NCBI GenBank assembly: GCA_964477265.1
Contig: CAYZDJ010000008.1
Coordinates: 29,462-93,461 of the forward strand
Origin: CAIVPM01 sp964477265
GTDB lineage: Bacteria; Bacteroidota; Bacteroidia; Chitinophagales; Chitinophagaceae
Direction of reading: 5' to 3'
Length of the DNA: 64,000 bases
Below the pieces are notes generated by a model. It worked only from the letters and a program-made list of their open reading frames with translations. It did not search any database and was not told the origin of the DNA. Position 1 is the stretch's first letter. Each line of letters starts with the position of its first letter. Positions 43,178 to 51,799 of the stretch are shown one piece after another. A program made the position numbers and the translations under genes.

Positions 43178-43990
43178 ATGAGCAATAACTTACTAAAAGG
43201 TAAAAGAGGAATTATTTTTGGAGCTTTAAACGATCAGTCAATTGCCTGGAAAGCTGCTGAAAAATGCCACGAGCAAGGTGCTTCAATAGTTTTAACCAAT
43301 GCACCTATTGCTTTAAGAATGGGTGAAATAAATAAGCTTGCAGAAAAATGCAATGCACCAGTTATTGGTGCAGATGTAACCAATATGGAAGATTTAAAAA
43401 ATCTTTTTGAAAAATCTATTGAGCATTTGGGTGGTAAAATAGATTTTGTTTTACACAGCGTAGGTATGAGTATGAATATTAGAAAAGGGAATCATTATAC
43501 AAAGCTTAACCACGAACTGGAGTATAAAACCCTTGATATATCTGCATTAAGCCTGCACAGAGTTTGTCAAACTGCTTATGAAATGGATGCCATGAGTGAG
43601 TGGGGAAGCATAGTTGGCTTAACTTATATTGCTGCACAAAGGGTGTTTCCTGATTATAATGAAATGGCAGATGCAAAGGCTTTGCTTGAAAGTATTGCAC
43701 GTAGCTTTGGCTATCACTATGGTGTTAAAAATAAAGTTCGAATCAATACTATTTCTCAATCTCCAACTCGCACAACTGCAGGCAGTGGTGTTAAGGGTTT
43801 TGATGGCTTTATAAACTATGCAGAAAAGATGAGTCCTTTAGGCAATGCAAGTGCTGATGATTGTGCTAACTATTGCGTTACTTTATTTAGTGATTTAACA
43901 AGAATGGTAACCATGCAAAACCTGTTTCATGATGGTGGCTTTAGCTTTACTGGCGTTACACAACAAGTAATTGAGCAAATGGAAAAATAG
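43178..43990 (+). CDS. fabI: enoyl-ACP reductase FabI
   Basis: This 270-residue enzyme reduces trans-2-enoyl-ACP in fatty-acid elongation. It has GIIFGALNDQSIAW at the N-terminus, the HSVGMSM motif, and the FabI catalytic set Tyr150 (LTYIAAQRVFP), Tyr160 and Lys167 (YNEMADAK, spacing Y-x6-K), followed by TISQSPTRTTAGSG and a C-terminal LFHDGGFSFTG. SDR-type FabI is the target of triclosan. Length is normal. It ends in a bidirectional terminator shared with pnp. Confidence 0.93.
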   Translation: MSNNLLKGKRGIIFGALNDQSIAWKAAEKCHEQGASIVLTNAPIALRMGEINKLAEKCNAPVIGADVTNMEDLKNLFEKSIEHLGGKIDFVLHSVGMSMNIRKGNHYTKLNHELEYKTLDISALSLHRVCQTAYEMDAMSEWGSIVGLTYIAAQRVFPDYNEMADAKALLESIARSFGYHYGVKNKVRINTISQSPTRTTAGSGVKGFDGFINYAEKMSPLGNASADDCANYCVTLFSDLTRMVTMQNLFHDGGFSFTGVTQQVIEQMEK

Positions 43991-44014
43991 TTTTTAAGTA
44001 TATTTATTGCAAAT

Positions 44015-44049
44015 AAAAATCCCAGTAATTTCTTACTGGGATTTTTTAT
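44015..44049. terminator. bidirectional terminator between fabI and pnp
   Basis: AAAAATCCCAGTAA (44015-44028) pairs with TTACTGGGATTTTT (44033-44046) with a 4-nt loop. T runs occur on both strands. Confidence 0.92.
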
Positions 44050-44059
44050 TATTTCTTTA

Positions 44060-46207
44060 TTATTCGCCCTTAGGTGCAGCAGGTACATTTCTTTCAGGTC
44101 GTGGCATTAAGGCTTTACGGCTTAATTTGAACTTACCAGTTCTTGGGTCAACGTCAAGCAATTTAACCTTCACTTTATCGCCTTCCTTAAACACGCCATC
44201 CATTGTCTCTAAACGGCTCCAGCTTATTTCGCTGATGTGCAATAACCCTTCTTTCTTAGGTAAAAACTCTACAAAAGCTCCAAACTCTTTAATGCTTTTT
44301 ACAGTGCCTTCATAATCCTTTCCAACTTCAGGAACTGCAGTAATGCCATTAATCCAGTCAATTGCTTGTTGCATACCGTCTTTTTGGTTGCTTAAAATAG
44401 ACACTTCACCAGTATTACCAACTTCTTCAATAGTAATAGTTGTTCCAGTAACCTTTTGTATTTCCTGAATGATTTTTCCACCAGGCCCTATAACAGCTCC
44501 AATAAATTCTTTGTCAATAATTAATTTAACCATACGTGGTGTATGTGGCTTGTAATCTGCATTGTGGGCAGGCATACACTCATACATTGCATCAAGTATA
44601 TGCAAACGACCAGCCTTAGCCTGGTTCAATGCTTCACGCATTACATCCATACTTAAGCCATCAACTTTAATATCCATTTGCACACCACAAATACCATCTC
44701 TTGTACCTGTAACTTTAAAGTCCATATCACCCAAATGATCTTCATCGCCAAGTATATCTGTAAGGATAGCATATTTACCATCGCCTCTTGTAATCAATCC
44801 CATTGCCACACCACTAACATGCTTTTTAATTGGCACACCTGCATCCATCAAGGCCAGGCTACCAGCACAAACTGTTGCCATGCTTGATGAGCCATTACTT
44901 TCTAAAATATCACTTACAATCCTTGTTGTATAAGGAAAGTCTCCTTTAGGCATCATTTGCTTTAATGAACGCATTGCAAGGTTTCCATGCCCTACTTCCC
45001 TACGTCCCACTCCACGCATCATCTTTACTTCACCTGTTGAAAATGGTGGGAAATTATAGTGTAAAAAGAATTTGGAATATTCAGATTTAGCAGCAGTTTC
45101 AGCAAGCAATTCATCTAATTTGCTACCTAAGGTTACTGTCGTTAAAGATTGTGTTTCGCCACGAGTAAACAATGCTGAACCATGTGGACTTGGTAAAGGA
45201 TCTACTTCCATCGCCAAAGGACGAACAACATCTAACTGCCTTCCATCCAACCTGATTCTATCATCTAAAATCATATCTCTTACAACTTCCCATTGCAGGT
45301 CTTCATAATATTTTTTAGCAAATTTTTTGTCGCTGTCAGTTGCTTCTTCACCCAAGCTCAAAATCAATTCATCTTTCAAGGCACTGTAAGCATCGCTTCT
45401 GTCGTGCTTTGCACTTGCACTTTTGCTTATAGCATAAATTTTATCTTTTGCAAAAGCAATTACTTTTTGTTGAATTTCTTCGTTTTGTTCTGGTTTTTTA
45501 TATTCCCTTTTTGTGGTAACACCTTTGTTAGCCCTTAAAGTTTCCTGTGCTTTAATCTGAACACGAATCGCATCGTGAGCAGCTTGCAAAGCTTCAACCA
45601 ATTCTTCTTCGCTACATTCTTTTGCTTCCCCTTCCACCATCATTAGGTTCTTTTCGGTAGCAGCAATAATAAATTCGTAAGAAGCATTTTCCAATTGAGA
45701 ACGTGTTGGATTAATTACCAATTCCCCATTAATTTTTGCTACCCTAACCTCACTTATAATTTCTTTAATAGGAATGTCAGATACAGCAATAGCAGCACTT
45801 GCAGCAAGGCAAGCCATTGCATCTGGCAATATTTCTGCATCGCTAGAAACAAGTGTAATTAACACCTGTACATCGCATAAATAATCTTCAGGAAATAAAG
45901 GACGCAAAGCCCTGTCAATTAAACGACTTGTTAAAATCTCATAGTCATTAAGTCTGGCTTCTCTTTTAAAGAAAGAACCAGGAACACGGCCAGCACTTGC
46001 AAATTTTTCTTGATAATCTACACTTAAAGGAAAGAAAGATTGACCTTCTTTTGGTTCTTTATTGGCAACTACTGTTGCTAAAATAATACAGTTGCCCTGA
46101 CGAACTGTAACAGCACCATCAGCCTGACGAGCCAATTTGCCTGTTTCTAAAATAACCTCACTGCCATTTGGCAAAGTAAAAGTTGATTGTATTGGTTGTG
46201 ATAACAT
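44060..46207 (-). CDS. pnp: polyribonucleotide nucleotidyltransferase (PNPase)
   Basis: This 715-residue phosphorolytic 3'-5' exoribonuclease has two RNase PH domains (about 10-225 and 300-535), then KH (about 545-605, IIDKEFIGAVIGPGGKIIQEI) and S1 domains (about 620-690, GKDYEGTVKSIKEFGAFVEF). Motifs include FFKREARLNDYEIL and GDFPYTTRIVSDILESNGSSSMATVC in the catalytic core. I chose the ATG at 46207; the longer in-frame reading covers the heptamer array. It lies downstream of rpsO on the same strand, as in many bacteria, with two hairpins between. Confidence 0.95.
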   Translation of the reverse strand: MLSQPIQSTFTLPNGSEVILETGKLARQADGAVTVRQGNCIILATVVANKEPKEGQSFFPLSVDYQEKFASAGRVPGSFFKREARLNDYEILTSRLIDRALRPLFPEDYLCDVQVLITLVSSDAEILPDAMACLAASAAIAVSDIPIKEIISEVRVAKINGELVINPTRSQLENASYEFIIAATEKNLMMVEGEAKECSEEELVEALQAAHDAIRVQIKAQETLRANKGVTTKREYKKPEQNEEIQQKVIAFAKDKIYAISKSASAKHDRSDAYSALKDELILSLGEEATDSDKKFAKKYYEDLQWEVVRDMILDDRIRLDGRQLDVVRPLAMEVDPLPSPHGSALFTRGETQSLTTVTLGSKLDELLAETAAKSEYSKFFLHYNFPPFSTGEVKMMRGVGRREVGHGNLAMRSLKQMMPKGDFPYTTRIVSDILESNGSSSMATVCAGSLALMDAGVPIKKHVSGVAMGLITRGDGKYAILTDILGDEDHLGDMDFKVTGTRDGICGVQMDIKVDGLSMDVMREALNQAKAGRLHILDAMYECMPAHNADYKPHTPRMVKLIIDKEFIGAVIGPGGKIIQEIQKVTGTTITIEEVGNTGEVSILSNQKDGMQQAIDWINGITAVPEVGKDYEGTVKSIKEFGAFVEFLPKKEGLLHISEISWSRLETMDGVFKEGDKVKVKLLDVDPRTGKFKLSRKALMPRPERNVPAAPKGE

Positions 46208-46213
46208 TTTTTT

Positions 46214-46241
46214 AAATTGAAAATTGAAAATTGAAATGAAA
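46214..46241. repeat. 7-bp-period array in the pnp leader
   Basis: Three copies of AAATTGA and one AATGAAA start 6 bp before the pnp start codon (minus-strand gene). Confidence 0.82.
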
Positions 46242-46303
46242 ATGTATAAACTTTCAATCAATTTTCGGGTAAATAAATTGGTTTCGGTTGATGTAAAGTA
46301 AAA

Positions 46304-46334
46304 ATTCCCAACGACCTGTTTGGAAGTTGGGAAT
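46304..46334 (-). promoter_or_regulatory. hairpin in the rpsO-pnp spacer
   Basis: ATTCCCAAC (46304-46312) pairs with GTTGGGAAT (46326-46334). It is not followed by a T run, so it may be an RNA-processing or stability element rather than a terminator. In E. coli the rpsO-pnp spacer carries an RNase III site. Confidence 0.6.
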
Positions 46335-46390
46335 AATATAATAAGTTGAAAGTGTAGTTTGTAAAATACAACCCAAGATATTTCCTTATT

Positions 46391-46403
46391 CCCCCTTCGG
46401 GGG
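46391..46403 (-). repeat. GC-rich hairpin CCCCC-TTC-GGGGG after rpsO
   Basis: A short, very stable stem-loop 12 bp after the rpsO stop, in an otherwise AT-rich region. The wider sequence (cccctaacccccgaaggggg on the minus strand) looks like the dispersed Bacteroidota intergenic repeat I remember. Confidence 0.75.
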
Positions 46404-46415
46404 TTAGGGGGCTTT

Positions 46416-46685
46416 TTACTTTCTTAAACCTAATTTTTCGATAAGTTGACGATAACCGGTAAGGTTATGCTTTTGTAAATAAGTCAACAATCTTTTACGT
46501 TGACCTACCATTTTCATTAACCCACGTTGAGAAGAAAAATCTTTTTTATTAGCTTTTAAGTGACCGCTAATATCTAAAATTCTTTCAGTTAATAATGCAA
46601 TTTGACCCTCGATAGAGCCTGTGTTAGTTGCTTTGCCACCATATTGAGCAAAGATTGATTGTTTTTTTTCTACTGTTACTGACAT
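46416..46685 (-). CDS. rpsO: 30S ribosomal protein S15
   Basis: This 89-residue protein binds 16S rRNA and helps assemble the central domain of the 30S subunit. Family motifs are present: FAQYGGKATNTGSIEGQIALLTERI (shown in part), HLKANKKDFSSQRGLMKMVGQRKRLLTYL and the ending RYRQLIEKLGLRK-like GYRQLIEKLGLRK. It heads the rpsO-pnp unit. A TACATTTG element lies upstream. Confidence 0.97.
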   Translation of the reverse strand: MSVTVEKKQSIFAQYGGKATNTGSIEGQIALLTERILDISGHLKANKKDFSSQRGLMKMVGQRKRLLTYLQKHNLTGYRQLIEKLGLRK

Positions 46686-46739
46686 CTTTTTAAATGTGTT
46701 TTATAACACGCAATTGTGTTTTTCTTTTTAATTTGGGTG

Positions 46740-46747
46740 CAAATGTA
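46740..46747 (-). promoter_or_regulatory. likely -7 element of rpsO-pnp
   Basis: TACATTTG on the minus strand, about 55 bp before the rpsO start. The -33 position reads TTT rather than TTG. Confidence 0.55.
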
Positions 46748-46844
46748 GGGGAAAATGCTTTTTATATAAAGTTGAAAGCAATTTTTTTTGATGCTGGTTT
46801 GTGCAACCAATTCTTATTCTACTTTTTTAAAAGTTTCTTGCAAC

Positions 46845-46852
46845 TATATTTG
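46845..46852 (+). promoter_or_regulatory. likely -7 element of aspS
   Basis: TATATTTG lies 48 bp before the aspS start; the -33 region is weak. Confidence 0.55.
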
Positions 46853-46872
46853 CCACCTTTCAAAACTAGATA

Positions 46873-46898
46873 AAATACATCTAAAATCACACACAAAA
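46873..46898. repeat. weak 7-bp-period array in the aspS leader
   Basis: The words AAATACA, TCTAAAA and TCACACA run to within a few bases of the ATG; they resemble the array at 21582-21616. Confidence 0.5.
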
Positions 46899-46899
46899 T

Positions 46900-48723
46900 A
46901 TGTTTCGTTCACACACTTGCGGAGAATTAAGGATTGAAAATATAAACCAGCAAACCACATTGGCTGGTTGGGTTCAGACTATTAGAAAATTTGGCTCAAT
47001 AACCTTTGTTGATTTGCGTGACAGATATGGCATTACTCAGCTATTATTTGGCGAGAGTTTACAATCTCAATTAGATGAAAACCCTTTGGGACGTGAGTTT
47101 GTGTTACAAGTGAATGGAATAGTTACTGAACGCAGTAATAAAAATAAAAATATTCCAACTGGTGATATTGAGATAACAGTTTCATCTTTCAAAATCTTAA
47201 ATAAATCAGAAGTTCCTCCTTTCAAAATAGAAGATGATACTGATGGTGGCGATGATTTAAGAATGAAATATCGTTATTTGGATTTGCGTAGAAATGCAGT
47301 TAAAAGGAATTTGGAATTAAGATATGCAGTGGGTAGAAGCACCAGAAATTATTTACACGAAAATAATTTTATGGACATTGAAACACCTTTTCTTATTAAA
47401 TCTACGCCAGAAGGTGCAAGAGATTTTGTGGTGCCAAGCCGTATGAATGCTGGGCAATTTTATGCCTTGCCTCAAAGCCCACAAACCTTTAAACAATTGT
47501 TGATGGTAAGTGGCTATGACAGGTATTATCAAATTGTGAAATGCTTTAGGGATGAGGATTTGAGAGCAGACAGACAACCAGAGTTTACACAAATAGATTG
47601 TGAAATGTGCTTTGTAGAACAGGAAGATATTTTGCAAATGTTTGAAGGTTTGGTAAAGCGAATTTTTAAAGATGTAAAAGGAATTGATTATACAGATGTT
47701 GTTGAAAGAACAACCTGGCAGGAAGCAATGTGGACTTATGGTAATGATAAACCTGACATTCGTTTTGGAATGAAGATTACCAACCTGAAATTTCCTCAAC
47801 ATACATTTCCTGAAAAAGAAAATATTTCTAACATAATTGCAAGTGATTTTGCTGTATTTAATGATGCTGAAACTGTTGTTGCTATTGCTGTTCCAGGTTG
47901 CAGTGAATATAGCAGGAAGCAAACTGATGAATTGATTGAATGGGTAAAACGTCCACAAATTGGTATGAAAGGATTGGCATTTATTAAGTGCAATACTGAT
48001 GGAACTTATAAAAGCAGCTTTGATAAATTCTTTACAGAAGAACAATTAAAAACCATTGCCAACACTTGCAATGCACAAACTGGCGATTTGATTTTGATAC
48101 TTGCAGGAGCAGAAGAAAGGACAAGAAAATCCATCAGTGATTTAAGGATGGAAATGGGTAAACGACTTGGCTTGAGAAAAGACAATGAGTTCAAACTATT
48201 GTGGGTGTTGGACTTTCCTTTGTTTGAATATGCTGAGGAAGATAATCGCTGGGTGGCTCGTCATCATCCATTTACTGCACCAAAACCAAGTGATATTGAT
48301 ACAATGATTGGCAACAATCCAAAGATTGAAAATGCTGCTGAATATTTAAAGCATCCTTATGCCAATATAAAAGCAAATGCTTATGATATGGTGTTGAATG
48401 GAAATGAAATTGGTGGTGGTTCCATCAGAATTTATCAAAGGGAATTGCAACAAAAAATGTTTGAAGCTTTGGGTATGGATGAGGCAGAACAGCAACATAA
48501 GTTTGGCTTTTTATTAGGTGCTTTTGAATATGGTGCTCCTCCACACGGTGGTTTGGCTTTTGGCTTTGATAGGCTTTGTGCAATTTTAGGTGGTAGTGAA
48601 AGTATTCGTGATTTTATTGCTTTCCCTAAAAACAATAGTGGAAGAGATGTAATGATTGATGCACCAAGTGCTATTGATGACAAGCAGTTTGATGAATTGC
48701 AGATTAAATTGGATTTGAAGTAA
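46900..48723 (+). CDS. aspS: aspartyl-tRNA synthetase
   Basis: This 607-residue class II aminoacyl-tRNA synthetase has the N-terminal OB-fold anticodon domain (TLAGWVQTIRKFGSITFVDLRDR, given in part), motif 2 YQIVKCFRDEDLRADRQPEFTQID, the bacterial GAD insertion domain (about 295-420) and motif 3 GLAFGFDRL near the C-terminus. The GAD domain marks the bacterial type. Asn-tRNA charging status (discriminating or not) cannot be judged with certainty. DUF4256 follows after 26 bp. Confidence 0.96.
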   Translation: MFRSHTCGELRIENINQQTTLAGWVQTIRKFGSITFVDLRDRYGITQLLFGESLQSQLDENPLGREFVLQVNGIVTERSNKNKNIPTGDIEITVSSFKILNKSEVPPFKIEDDTDGGDDLRMKYRYLDLRRNAVKRNLELRYAVGRSTRNYLHENNFMDIETPFLIKSTPEGARDFVVPSRMNAGQFYALPQSPQTFKQLLMVSGYDRYYQIVKCFRDEDLRADRQPEFTQIDCEMCFVEQEDILQMFEGLVKRIFKDVKGIDYTDVVERTTWQEAMWTYGNDKPDIRFGMKITNLKFPQHTFPEKENISNIIASDFAVFNDAETVVAIAVPGCSEYSRKQTDELIEWVKRPQIGMKGLAFIKCNTDGTYKSSFDKFFTEEQLKTIANTCNAQTGDLILILAGAEERTRKSISDLRMEMGKRLGLRKDNEFKLLWVLDFPLFEYAEEDNRWVARHHPFTAPKPSDIDTMIGNNPKIENAAEYLKHPYANIKANAYDMVLNGNEIGGGSIRIYQRELQQKMFEALGMDEAEQQHKFGFLLGAFEYGAPPHGGLAFGFDRLCAILGGSESIRDFIAFPKNNSGRDVMIDAPSAIDDKQFDELQIKLDLK

Positions 48724-48749
48724 GGTCTATTTTATTTAAATATTACATT

Positions 48750-49319
48750 ATGACAAAGGAAAATAAAAGAGAATTATCAGCTAAGGAGCAACAAGAGTTA
48801 ATTAGCTTGTTGAAAACTCGTTTTGAAAAAAATACTGGTCGCCATAAAGGAATTAAATGGGATGAAGTACAAGCAAAGCTGGAAGCGAATAAAGCTAAAC
48901 TTTGGTCGGTTAATGAAATGGAAAAAACCGGTGGCGAGCCTGATGTTGTAACATACGATAAAAAGAAAGACGAATATATTTTTTATGATTGTTCAGCAGA
49001 AAGTCCAAACGGTCGCAGAAGTTTTTGTTATGACAAAGCAGCACTTGATGCAAGAAAGGAAAACAAGCCAAAAGGCAATGCAATTGACATGGCAACTACA
49101 ATGGGTATTGAAATTTTAACAGAAGAAGAATACAGGACATTACAGCAGCTTGGCAACTTTGACACTAAAACATCAAGCTGGATAAAGACACCTGAAAATA
49201 TCAGAAAACTTGGTGGTGCCATTTTTTGTGACAGGCGTTATAACACAGTTTTTTTATATCATAATGGTGCAGAATCTTACTATGCTGCAAGAGGATTTCG
49301 TGGAGCCTTGAGGGTATAA
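48750..49319 (+). CDS. DUF4256 domain protein
   Basis: This 189-residue soluble protein matches the DUF4256 pattern: LISLLKTRFEKNTGRHKGIKWDEVQAKL, MEKTGGEPDVV, YIFYDCSAESPNGRRSFCYD, TEEEYRTLQQLGNFDTKTSSWIKTP and AIFCDRRYNTVFLYHNGAESYYAARGFRG (each shown in part). Function is unknown. The gene is between aspS and groES and ends in its own terminator, so it may be co-transcribed with aspS. Confidence 0.9.
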   Translation: MTKENKRELSAKEQQELISLLKTRFEKNTGRHKGIKWDEVQAKLEANKAKLWSVNEMEKTGGEPDVVTYDKKKDEYIFYDCSAESPNGRRSFCYDKAALDARKENKPKGNAIDMATTMGIEILTEEEYRTLQQLGNFDTKTSSWIKTPENIRKLGGAIFCDRRYNTVFLYHNGAESYYAARGFRGALRV

Positions 49320-49342
49320 TTTCACTTATTGTAGCATTATTT

Positions 49343-49376
49343 AATGACAAGCTAACAGAACCTTGTCATTTTTTTA
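49343..49376 (+). terminator. intrinsic terminator after the DUF4256 gene
   Basis: AATGACAAG (49343-49351) pairs with CTTGTCATT (49362-49370), followed by a run of T. Confidence 0.9.
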
Positions 49377-49480
49377 TTTATATACCTGCCATTTTGTGCA
49401 ACAAATCTTTGTTGGCAAAAAAATTGACTACACCTTGCATCTTTATAAAATTATTAATCATTAACAAAAACTAAATAACA

Positions 49481-49765
49481 ATGGCTACTAAAAAGCTAAA
49501 CGTTACACCTCTACATGATAGAGTGATTGTAAAAGCAGATGCTGCTGAAACTAAAACTGCTGGTGGAATTATTATACCAGATACTGCAAAAGAAAAACCT
49601 CAACGTGGTACTGTGGTAGCTGCAGGTAGTGGCAAAAAAGATGAACCAATGACCGTTAAGGTTGGCGATGCAGTTCTTTATGGCAAATATGCAGGCACTG
49701 AAATTACTGTTGATGGACAGGATTTATTGATTATGAGAGAAAGTGATATTCTTGCTATTGTATAA
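49481..49765 (+). CDS. groES: co-chaperonin GroES
   Basis: This 94-residue protein caps the GroEL ring. Motifs are LTPLHDRVIVK-like VTPLHDRVIVKADAAETKT, the mobile loop AGGIIIPDTAKEKPQ, and KYAGTEITVDGQDLLIMRESDILA. It is the first gene of the groESL unit. No CIRCE inverted repeat is visible upstream, so HrcA control is unlikely; this is usual for Bacteroidota in my knowledge. Confidence 0.97.
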   Translation: MATKKLNVTPLHDRVIVKADAAETKTAGGIIIPDTAKEKPQRGTVVAAGSGKKDEPMTVKVGDAVLYGKYAGTEITVDGQDLLIMRESDILAIV

Positions 49766-49773
49766 TCAATTTA

Positions 49774-49840
49774 AAAGTGAAAAGTCAAAACCCAAAGGTT
49801 CTTGACTCATTCAAAATTTATAATTCAAAATTTAAAATTA
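49774..49840. repeat. 7-bp-period arrays in the groES-groEL spacer
   Basis: The words AAAGTGA, AAAGTCA and AAACCCA lie at 49774-49796, and AAAATTT, ATAATTC, AAAATTT and AAAATTA at 49813-49840, ending 8 nt before the groEL start. Confidence 0.72.
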
Positions 49841-49848
49841 CTTAAGTA

Positions 49849-51489
49849 ATGGCAAAACAAATATTCTTCGACATCGAAGCAAGAAACAAAATGAAAAAAG
49901 GCGTTGACACTTTGGCTAACGCTGTTAAAGTAACTTTAGGACCAAAAGGTCGTAATGTAGTTATTGACAAAAAATTTGGTGCACCACAAGTAACTAAAGA
50001 TGGTGTTACTGTAGCAAAAGAAATTGAGTTGGAAGATTCAATTGAAAATATGGGTGCTCAAATGGTGAAAGAAGTAGCTTCTAAAACTGCTGATATTGCT
50101 GGTGATGGAACTACAACTGCCACTGTATTGGCACAAGCAATTATTGGCGAAGGTTTGAAAATGGTAGCTGCTGGTGCAAACCCAATGGACTTGAAAAGAG
50201 GCATTGATAAAGCAGTTTCATTAGTGGTTGAAAACTTAAAATCTCAATCTCAAACTGTTGGTAACGATAGCAAAAAAATTCAACAGGTTGCAACAATCTC
50301 TGCTAACAACGATGAAGTTATTGGTAAATTAATTGCTGATGCTTTTGCAAAAGTTGGTAAAGAAGGTGTAATAACTGTTGAGGAAGCAAAAGGAACAGAA
50401 ACAACTGTAGATATAGTTGAAGGTATGCAATTTGACAGAGGTTATATCTCTCCATATTTTGTAACCAACAGCGAAAAAATGCAGGCTGAATTGCAAAATC
50501 CTTATATCTTGATTTATGATAAAAAGATTTCTGCAATGAAAGACATTTTGCACATCTTGGAAAAAGTTGCACAAAGTGGTCGTCCATTGGTAATTATTGC
50601 TGAAGATTTAGAAGGCGAAGCATTGGCAACACTGGTTGTAAATAAATTACGCGGCACTATTAAAGTTGCTGCTGTAAAGGCTCCAGGCTTTGGCGATAGA
50701 AGAAAAGAAATGTTGACTGACATTGCTATCTTAACTGCTGGAACTGTTGTTAGCGAAGAGTTAGGACACAAATTAGAAGCTGCTGATTTAACTTTCTTGG
50801 GTCAGGCTGCAAGCATTACAATTGATAAAGACAACACAACAATAGTTGGTGGTAAAGGTAAAAAAGCTGATATCACTGCCCGTGTTAATCAAATAAAAGC
50901 TCAAGTCGAAAACACAACATCTGACTACGATAAAGAAAAATTGCAAGAGCGTTTAGCTAAATTGGCTGGTGGTGTTGCAGTTCTTTATGTTGGTGCTGCT
51001 ACAGAAGTTGAAATGAAAGAAAAGAAAGACAGGGTTGATGATGCTTTACACGCAACTCGTGCTGCTGTTGAAGAAGGTATTGTTCCAGGTGGTGGCGTTG
51101 CTTACCTGCGTTCAATTGATGCTTTAGAGCCTAAAGTAAAAGGGCAAATTGCAGATGAGCAAACTGGTATGGCTATCGTTCGCAGAGCTTTGGAAGCACC
51201 AATGAGAACATTAACTGCGAATGCAGGAATTGATGGTTCTATTGTGGTTCAAAAAGTAAGGGAAGGTAAAGCTGATTTTGGTTTTAATGCAAGAACTGAA
51301 GCTTATGAAAACCTATTTAAAGCTGGTGTTATTGACCCAACTAAAGTAAGTCGTGTAGCTTTGGAAAATGCAGCTTCTATTGCAGGTATGTTATTAACTA
51401 CAGAATGCGTTATTGCAGATAAACCAGAACCTAAAGGTGCAGCAATGCCTCCTATGCCAGGTGGTGGAATGGGTGATATGGGATATTAG
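49849..51489 (+). CDS. groEL: chaperonin GroEL
   Basis: This 546-residue chaperonin subunit folds proteins in an ATP-driven double ring. It has VTLGPKGRNVVIDKKFG, the ATP motif GDGTTTATVLAQ, AAVEEGIVPGGGVAYLR and the C-terminal Gly-Met tail (PPMPGGGMGDMGY). Length is standard. It is preceded by groES with an 83-bp spacer and followed by a terminator. Confidence 0.98.
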   Translation: MAKQIFFDIEARNKMKKGVDTLANAVKVTLGPKGRNVVIDKKFGAPQVTKDGVTVAKEIELEDSIENMGAQMVKEVASKTADIAGDGTTTATVLAQAIIGEGLKMVAAGANPMDLKRGIDKAVSLVVENLKSQSQTVGNDSKKIQQVATISANNDEVIGKLIADAFAKVGKEGVITVEEAKGTETTVDIVEGMQFDRGYISPYFVTNSEKMQAELQNPYILIYDKKISAMKDILHILEKVAQSGRPLVIIAEDLEGEALATLVVNKLRGTIKVAAVKAPGFGDRRKEMLTDIAILTAGTVVSEELGHKLEAADLTFLGQAASITIDKDNTTIVGGKGKKADITARVNQIKAQVENTTSDYDKEKLQERLAKLAGGVAVLYVGAATEVEMKEKKDRVDDALHATRAAVEEGIVPGGGVAYLRSIDALEPKVKGQIADEQTGMAIVRRALEAPMRTLTANAGIDGSIVVQKVREGKADFGFNARTEAYENLFKAGVIDPTKVSRVALENAASIAGMLLTTECVIADKPEPKGAAMPPMPGGGMGDMGY

Positions 51490-51495
51490 TAAAGC

Positions 51496-51530
51496 TGATT
51501 AGTTTACTGGTTAATTAGTTAATTGGTAAA
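51496..51530. repeat. 7-bp-period array after groEL
   Basis: The words TGATTAG, TTTACTG, GTTAATT, AGTTAAT and TGGTAAA run in phase between the groEL stop and its terminator. Confidence 0.68.
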
Positions 51531-51545
51531 CGGTTTATACAAATG

Positions 51546-51580
51546 AAAGTGCTGAAACAATAATGTTTTCAGCACTTTTA
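51546..51580 (+). terminator. groESL terminator
   Basis: AAAGTGCTGAAA (51546-51557) pairs with TTTCAGCACTTT (51567-51578). Confidence 0.9.
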
Positions 51581-51616
51581 GTTAAGCCATTTCTTAACAA
51601 TTAAATGCTAAATATT

Positions 51617-51715
51617 ATGAAAGTAAAATTGAAACATTGGTATTGTTACCTTAAAAAACTGTTAGGATTTGATAAAGACAATGATGTGTTTGATAATCCT
51701 TATGCCATTTTATAA
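51617..51715 (+). CDS. candidate small protein, 32 residues
   Basis: A short open reading frame (MKVKLKHWYCYLKKLLGFD..., ending NPYAIL) lies alone between the groESL terminator and another strong terminator. It could start four codons earlier at 51605. The N-terminal half is basic and amphipathic (Trp, Tyr, Leu, Lys); the C-terminal half is acidic (DKDNDVFDN). Codon use and composition look like a real protein rather than random intergenic DNA, but I do not recognise a family and there is no visible promoter. Confidence 0.5.
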   Translation: MKVKLKHWYCYLKKLLGFDKDNDVFDNPYAIL

Positions 51716-51719
51716 ATTT

Positions 51720-51752
51720 AAAAGCCTCAAGTAATCTTTACTGAGGCTTTTT
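51720..51752. terminator. bidirectional terminator
   Basis: AAAAGCCTCA (51720-51729) pairs with TGAGGCTTTT (51742-51751), extended by AGTAA/TTACT with one bulged base. It serves the small reading frame on the plus strand and the sugar operon on the minus strand. Confidence 0.9.
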
Positions 51753-51799
51753 AAATCAGACTAAATACTTATTTAAATATGACGCATAATCCAACACTG

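Noticed and set aside
47353..48045. 230-codon antisense frame inside aspS
   Set aside because: It is a shadow of the conserved aspS frame; its composition is unlike any protein family I know and it lies wholly within a housekeeping gene.
49321..49480. CIRCE/HrcA operator before groES
   Set aside because: No TTAGCACTC-N9-GAGTGCTAA-like inverted repeat is present; the only hairpin there is the terminator of the preceding gene.
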